NCBI GenBank assembly: GCA_037176885.1
Contig: JAWWNJ010000147.1
Coordinates: 496,001 to 560,000, forward strand
Reading direction: 5' to 3'
DNA: 64,000 nt
From: Favolaschia claudopus
Taxonomy: Eukaryota; Basidiomycota; Agaricomycetes; Agaricales; Mycenaceae
Shown: in pieces, positions 57,681-64,000 of the stretch
Layout: each line of letters starts with the position of its first letter
How positions within the stretch are numbered: the first letter of the stretch is position 1
Notes under the pieces: model-generated
Database searches by the model: none
What the model saw: the letters and a program-made list of their open reading frames with translations, nothing else
Told to the model about the DNA's origin: nothing
Translations under genes and position numbers: made by a program

Positions 57681-59203
57681 ACGAGATTTGCTATGCTTAG
57701 GGCATGATATGCTTCAAAATCAACTCATGCACCTCCTGCGACTGCTGTTGACGAAATAGTCAAACATTCGGATTGCATGTCATCCTTCAACCAGCCCAGA
57801 AAATTAGAAAAGCCGCGTATTCTTCACCGATATCACCGACAGTAGCGCAGGATAATTGTATCTTATGTTCTCGGAGCCAATGAATATTGCCGTTCGCGCT
57901 CGAGGGTTGAATTTGATACGGCGACAAATATTTCAACCTGAACTTCTGAGTGGATTGTAATGAACTTCTGTGCAAGTTTGAATTTGGTAGGAGCGTAGTT
58001 CAATAATGTCTGTTGGACCAGGCTGGAGTGGAAGAGAGAAGAGAAAAGAAGAGCCGCCGTGTCGTTGGTGAAACCATTGACCAAAAAGCCAAGTTTAGAC
58101 ACCACCGGTGATTCGGCGGCGATGAGTTGTGGCAGCGGCATATTGTGTCTTGAGTATATGCTATACTACTGCTAGTAGTATGAATCGACTTCCAACCTGA
58201 ACCGCGATGGGAAATGCAGAAAAGCGTGCTCTAGAAACAAACTTAGAGTGGCGACGGATGACCGGCCCGCACGTTCCGGCTTTTCCGTCTCGAACAAAAA
58301 CTTTTCTACTCCTTAGCATAGGCTGCCCGAATGCCCGAGACAACTTCTGCTGTCTCCGGATTGACGAGTACTACTCAATAGTGCAAAATATCTGCCGAAC
58401 TAAGGTTGCATGGGTCGGGGGAGATGATGTTTTACACAAGTGACTGTGAAAACCCTGCAAAACAGTCTTCGAAACGGTTCTCGGGTTGTAGACTGCCTAT
58501 ATCAAGCTGTTTTGCGAGTCATTCACATATATCTGTATATGCGATCATTCTGAACCAAATTTACGATGGTGACCCAACACTATCTGTCTCCGCACATGGA
58601 GGTTAAAGTCGAAAATTCATGCCTTTGCTGGAAACGTGGTGTTTAGGAAAAGTATTGCCAAATACAATGCCTGTTGAGTATGTTGTACCGGTGTTAATTT
58701 TGAACTGTCTGCTCTCTTCAGATTTTCAATATTTGAGGGGGGTCAATTAGAAGGCCTCGGCCGGTGAGTGAATGAATATAAATTCGGATTTTCTTTCTCA
58801 ATAGATGCATCATTCACGACATCAAAACGCGTTGAGCTCGCGTCTAACCTTGATTCGGGGTGAGAAGAGTCAGTGTTTCGAACTATATGCGGATGGCTGG
58901 GACACCTCGAGGTGAGTGGTGGAGAGATGTTGTAGTGTTCCGATCGGAACCTTACGTTGTCATATAACTTCAGTTATTGTTTATTACGCTCTCCTATACA
59001 TCTAGTTTGGGTTCCGGAGAAACCGAGTAGGTAGAAATGAGGAGAGGGTGGAGAATGGGGAGCGCGTTTCACGGATGATTAGTCCGAATTAGGAAAGCAA
59101 CGCGAATCGTCACCCCTGTGACATGCGCGCTAAACGGGCGCTTAGCTCGATATCTTCAAACAAAACCGAGAAAGTGCGCCTGGAAAGAGTTTCTTCGATC
59201 CAG
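57681..59203. other. Featureless stretch between the left array and the intron-dense locus
   Basis: No supported gene. Confidence 0.3.
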
Positions 59204-60960
59204 GTGTCAATAATGTCAAAGAGGTTCGCACATAAATTTATTGCTTTACTAACCTTTCATTAGGTTTGTATTCGCCCTTAACTTGAGACGCACATTCTAA
59301 CTGTGTGCGTCCGAGGTAAGTGAGTTGCTTATTGACTTCAGCTTTGAATTACTGACCGTTTGGATAGCTTTATGAGATGCACGTTCTGACTGTCTAGGTA
59401 GGTTTTAATACCGCTATTATAAACGATTAAGTACTGACCGTTTGATAGTCTCTTCCACCCTTTGTCTTCAACAACGCAAGTAGCACTTCAAAAGATTGAA
59501 CCCGTCTTGAGTTCGGGACCGTTTCGATCTCTTGGTGAGCCGATTCTGTCACCTTTTCTATTCCTTTTGTCACAACCGGGTCAAGATTAGTTGCAGAATG
59601 AACGTCGGCTTACCTTCATTGAGGTTGGGTTGATTTCGTTCGGGTGAGTACGACCAGTGACTTTGAATCTTGAGATTGACTGAATGTGTTCGATTGTGAA
59701 GGCCGCGTACGATTTTCAAACTCGTTTGAATCGGAGTTGGCTTCGACTTGGACTTGAAGCAAGGTGTGCTATCCATTCATTTCACTCTCGAACTCAACCT
59801 GACTGACCTTGGATTCTTCCAGCCTTTCGTTCTCGAGGTTGTTACCGAAACCATGTCGGTATGCATTCATTTTTCATCGACTCACACGCAATGTCAAGGC
59901 CGGAGCTATGCCTCTCCGCACGCAGCTCTCTGTTTACTTCAAGCTTGACGCCGTCTCGGGGATCCTCAGTGGGCTAACATTTTCCTTCTTCAAGTTCGTT
60001 TGTTGATTATTCTTTAAGTTCTTACTATGGAGTTCCTTGGTGTTGGATTTGGAGCTGAGCTCGAGCTGGACTTGGTAAAAGGTGCGCATCGATAATCCGT
60101 TCGCTATCTCGACTCAATCTGACTTCATTTTACTTCCTAGGCGTTCGAAAGATCCCTTAATTTGGCCCGATACCGAAACTATGCCGGTATACTACCAGGT
60201 ATGTCCAACTCTTTGTAATTTTCGAGACAATCTGATACTGACTTCCCTTTTTGCACACCCCAGATGCCAAGACCATGCCAATCCGCACCAAGCTCTCCGT
60301 GTGATGCACGTTTGACGCCGAAACTATGCTAGTTTCGTCTCGGGTACATTCTATTCCAATCACTTACTCTGATCATGGACTTGAATTTCGCAAGCCAAAC
60401 CTATGCCGGCTTGAATCGCGCTCGAGCGTACCTCCACAATTGAACGTATACCGAAACTATGCCGGTATGTATTCAAATTCTATTTCAATGCACGACTCGA
60501 GTGGATACTGACCTCGTTCTTTTACACCCTAGACGCCGAAAGCCGGTTCTATCCCAGGTATGTTTGATTTCAATTCCTTACCCTGTCAGACTTGAATTTT
60601 GAAGGCAAATCTATGCCCGTATCAAACGCGCGCGTGTGCCCAAGGTATTCTGATATCTTGTATTGATTCAAGTAAGCGAAATTCACCTTCCTTCATGTTA
60701 ACTCCAGTTGACTTCAACCTTCCTCTATTACAGCGCGGCGTCCACTAGACAACCAAACTGAAAGAAAGCAAGCTTGATGAACGTATACCAATTTATCCCG
60801 AGGTAAGCTTCTCTTTCTTTCTTTCGTTCAAATCGATTCGAACTAATAAGTTCACCTGTGTTCGATCTTCAGCGGTCTCTCTTTCCAGCATGAACATCTA
60901 CAATACTTACTTCAAGTTATGTCTCGAGTTCAATTTTATGGTGCATCAAGTAAATCAAAC
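59204..60960 (+). other. Intron-dense, ORF-poor repetitive locus (possible spliced noncoding RNA or eroded gene)
   Basis: At least ten short segments look like introns with GT..AG ends and CTGAC-type branch sites. Examples are 59204..59263, 59316..59367, 59398..59448 and 59535..59585, followed by more to about 60890. They alternate with 24-100 nt exon-like pieces. Neighbouring units resemble each other: ACTGACCGTTTG(G)ATAG ends two introns, GAGA(C/T)GCAC(A/G)TTCT(A/G)ACTGT occurs in two adjacent exons, and (CC)GAAAC(T/C)ATG(C/T)CGGTAT is seen about three to four times between 59845 and 60470. RTQLSV/RTKLSV is encoded at two places. The joined pieces give no long frame. Direction plus is inferred from the splice signals. 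Confidence 0.4.
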
Positions 60961-61164
60961 CCAAGTTCACTTCGACTCTGTCTCTCATGAGGTGAGTTTG
61001 ATTCTAAAATATGACTATCGCCATCCTGCCCTCCCCGAAGACTTGCTCTGATCCATCGCTCGGCTCTCCCTCCTGTTTTTGAACAACCAATCAACGAGAT
61101 AACATGGTTCAAGTTCTGGTGCGATTGAACGATTAGTGATAAGGTGAGGGCCGGCTTAACCAAC

Positions 61165-61345
61165 ACTGACCATTGGCAGTACATTAGTTTGGCTGCAACA
61201 GTAGTGTCAACACCAGATTGTGCAGCGTCAATGTCTTTAAGGTGCATTGTCACTGCAATGTCAATATTGACGCTGCGCATGTCAATGTCAAAACCTTGCA
61301 ATGTCAGCGCCGCGTCACTTGCAATGTCACAATGTCATTTTATCC
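61165..61345. repeat. CAATGTCA / TGCGTCA repeat array, right
   Basis: CAATGTCAATATTGACGC, CATGTCAATGTCA, GCAATGTCAGCG and CAATGTCACAATGTCA occur in 120 bp. It mirrors the array at 57060..57680 and may mark the other end of a roughly 4.3-kb element. Confidence 0.55.
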
Positions 61346-61850
61346 CTGCCCCTGAAAATCGCCCATTGCAAGTTCCACACACATAAACACAGACGCGAGT
61401 TCTTTCGTGCAATGCAATGTACCCTCCTCCTGGGCGATCCTGTCTAACTCTGATGTATCTCGAGTTTCGATACCGACTATCTGAAACGAGACCGAAGTCT
61501 TTTGCCTTGATTTTTGAATCGCCGATTTTTCACTCTCGATCAAGTCGGAAACTCGGCCGGCCACTAGACCTGAAATTATTATGCTGCAGCCTGCAGTGAA
61601 CTTGTGGGTTGAACCCATCGGTTTTGGCAAGGGGTGAAGTCAACTTGCCCAGCGGATCTCCTTTTTAACAAGGTTTGACATTCTGGCTTCCGCTTGCCTT
61701 ACTACTCTTCCTGCACCAGGACTCCAGACTTCAGTTCATCAAGCACAGCGTCTCACGAAAAAGCTCTAGAGCCGAAATGAGAGGACATTCGAACTATATT
61801 TCAACCCAACAGAGTCGCATATAAATCTACATGCTTTGCTCTGACTTGCT
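61346..61850. other. Intergenic region
   Basis: No supported gene. Confidence 0.3.
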
Positions 61851-62395
61851 TCAGTTTCCATCGTTCCGGCACTGTAGAAGATGTAAATCAGAAAAACAGG
61901 AACGAACTCAAGGACTCGGACAAAATGTCGACAACTTACGCAGACCGAGATGACATCGCTGCCACAAGTGCCCGAGTTGGGGTCGGTGCGGCAGGCATAG
62001 CTGAATAAAGCATCGGGTGAGTTGAATTGAAAGCAAGCAGAAAAAGAAACACCAAACTGACCCTAATCCCGTGAAAGTACTAGTGTATTGGTCAAAAATC
62101 ACTGGAGGAGGACTGCACCCAAAGATCCCCTGGTCGCAAGGGTTCTGGTTAGTAGTGAGTCCGTCGACGACGTTGCAGCTGTCATCATAGACGTTCCCTT
62201 ATAATACGAACAGATTTCGTTAGCATTCGCCGATGAACGTGACGGCCAGGAATATATTGAATTGAACTCACAGCGGTTGACACCGCCGCCGAGATCCATC
62301 TGGTTGCCAATGCCGAAGTTGAACCCGGGGCAAACAGCCTGGGCGGTGAGAGCGAAGGTGAGGAGGGCTGCGAAGGAAGTTGGAGTGAACTTCAT
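61851..62395 (-). CDS. Small secreted cysteine-rich protein (eight cysteines)
   Basis: Exons 62395..62272, 62197..62062, 62000..61940 and 61871..61851 encode about 113 residues. The start MKFTPTSFAALLTFALTAQA is a signal peptide. The mature part has eight cysteines: VC, SC, PC, GC, AC, TC and a terminal VCC (CC formed across the last intron), then RNDGN-stop. The last coding exon is only 21 nt. All junctions keep frame. The signal peptide style resembles the 24 and 30 kb secreted proteins, but the mature sequence is unrelated. Function unknown; it could be a surface, effector or antimicrobial-type peptide. Confidence 0.75.
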
Positions 62396-62445
62396 GTTGG
62401 GCTTGGTGGTTGTATTGAGGAAGGAGACGAGCTGAAACAGAGGGC

Positions 62446-62451
62446 TTTATA
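62446..62451 (-). promoter_or_regulatory. TATA box of the eight-cysteine secreted protein gene
   Basis: TATAAA on the minus strand about 52 nt upstream of the ATG. Confidence 0.5.
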
Positions 62452-64000
62452 CGATTTGTTTGAGCGTTTGCTCGATACTGTAAATATCGTGATTTTGCCC
62501 CATCACTGGTGCGTATTTTGAGCTATTTGGGTACAGTTTTTAATCCTCGAATGCTGTTGACTGCTCCACACACGGCTTTAGGTATAGGTATAGTGAATGT
62601 GGTGGCTCAAAGATCGGCTGTAGAATCAGAGATCGTGGTTATCAACTCCACAGGAAGCTATTCGCATTACTATTGTGGGCCGCGGCAAGGCCAGTGTAAT
62701 ACATTCCCCTCAATAAAGTGGACTTTTTATCTCGGAATGTTCAGGAGATGACCGAGGAGTATGTTCATTTGAGTATGGCTTAGACTGACTATACGAGTAA
62801 ATTGAGCTCTAGGATGGCATCGAGCAATCAAAAGACAGAGATAATCTCACTCTGTGGGGCTGAACACAGTCGGAATACTTATAAGTAGAACTTCCAATGA
62901 AGCCTGAAACATATACCGTTCAAAATTAGCAAAGAATCATTGGAGAATCACCTTCCTTTCACCGCCTCGACTATCAGTTCACTGGAGTTACAGTAACTCA
63001 AAGTATGCATCTGATCCTCACAGCTACGTCTAAATTACCCAGAATGCTCATGAAATAATTGCGTGGTGAGGAACTCGAACTAACTTGAGATTTTCAACAT
63101 GCCGCAATGCCGCAGCACCGCCACTGCACGCCGAGAGCCTGCCTGCCGGCCGGAAATGGCGCCGAACGAAGGGATTGTGATCCGTCAGCAAAATCTTCTA
63201 CGCCAAAATAGGTCATGGGTGGGCTTCGTGAAAGCATGTTTGGGGGAGACGAAGGAAAGCCGGACTCAAGATAATCAAGTCGTTATAATCCCATTGCGAG
63301 GAGTGTCGCTCGTAACAGTCAACTTGACCCATCTGCTTCAGATTTACCGGCTTCATCTGCTTCATGACTCACAGAACATATCCTTCCAATTCGGACGAGA
63401 CCAAACTTCAACAACACTGTCTCGCTGTACCCGCAGCCCGAACCCATCTCATGTGCTCCAAAAATAGTTCCCCGCGGCCATCACCCGCACGGAGCGCCCA
63501 AGAAGTTTGTTTTTTGACACATCTCCCTTTTTGGACAGGTCGTATAGAATCGGTTGAGCCTCGCGCAGTTACGCAGTAGTTGCGCAGTTACTGCGATCGG
63601 CGATCGCCATACAGGTCAGTCTACCTCCGAGAATATTTGAGCACTTTTTTATGACTTCTATTGAAGTTCTTGGCAACTTCGTCACTTCGTTGCATCTGGT
63701 TGAATTGGTCTGTAAAAGAAAAATCATAACGATCGCAAGACTCACAATCGTATTTGTAGGCCTGGTCGTATTTGCTTTGTCATACGAGCACCTCCGAGTC
63801 TTCTGCAACTTGGTATTTTTGTGCGGAGGTAGACCGTTGTTTCACCCCTTTGCAATTTGTAATCACGTTTTCAGTTGGACTCCCGATTCATTAGGCGCCC
63901 ATACGCTGATAATGCGCTCCGCACGGGAATTGCATCTGATTCATTAATAGTTGGACCGTGAATGTAGCTGCCGACAAGGATTCACATCTATGAGATATGT
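62452..64000. other. Right-hand edge region without a supported gene
   Basis: Plus frames 63099..63467 and 63651..63947 are open but carry no motif. The second has a hydrophobic stretch (IARLTIVFVGLVVFALSY) that could be a membrane segment of a gene running off the edge. Confidence 0.25.

Overview
The window reads as genomic DNA of a filamentous basidiomycete, most likely an Agaricomycete. Genes are split by many short (about 48-75 nt) GT-AG introns with CTGAC/CTNAC-like branch sites. The recognisable families are typical of mushrooms: DUF6535 and DUF6534 membrane proteins, a class I-type hydrophobin, small secreted cysteine-rich proteins, short Zn(II)2Cys6 proteins and a Plavaka-class transposon. 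I see no rRNA genes, no convincing tRNA and no CRISPR array.

Layout. 0-0.4 kb: edge of a minus-strand gene (possible Ulp1-like protease). 1.3-3.6 kb: DUF6535 protein. 3.7-6.3 kb: gene-poor, with an inverted pair of tRNA/SINE-like repeats. 6.4-7.8 kb: arrestin-like protein. 8.0-10.3 kb: two minus-strand paralogous Zn2Cys6 genes, each with a tandem duplication at the intron inside the zinc cluster. 12.8-14.2 kb: Bax-inhibitor-1 family protein. 15.3-16.1 kb: C2H2 zinc-finger protein. 16.6-18.1 kb: unrecognised multi-exon gene with one apparent frameshift. 18.5-19.1 kb: secreted SnoaL/NTF2-like protein. 19-24 kb: GC-rich repetitive DNA and a 557-bp TIR element with an 11-bp target duplication.

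24-31 kb: two copies of a small secreted protein gene inside a segmental duplication. Between them lie AAGTAAAGTA-rich repeats and a decayed transposase-like gene. 34.8-36.9 kb: a DUF6534 gene with about 18 exons, several of them micro-exons. 37.5-44.6 kb: a gene split by a 5,981-bp Plavaka transposon that carries a transposase and a divergently transcribed DUF6698-like partner. The insertion has TIRs and a TA duplication, and conceptual removal restores the host frame. 45.3-46.4 kb: the uninterrupted paralogue of that host gene. 47.0-47.5 kb: hydrophobin. 51.9-53.0 kb: a third Zn2Cys6 protein. 55.6-56.3 kb: a 747-bp element with perfect 97-bp inverted arms and TA ends. 57-61.3 kb: repeat arrays flanking an intron-dense, ORF-poor locus. 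61.9-62.4 kb: an eight-cysteine small secreted protein.

There is no operon-like organisation. The unifying themes are secreted/surface proteins (five, all on the minus strand with a TATA box 50-80 nt upstream of the ATG), short transcription factors, and layered transposon activity. Exon structures were deduced by eye from splice signals, frame continuity and family resemblance; no alignment or RNA data were available.
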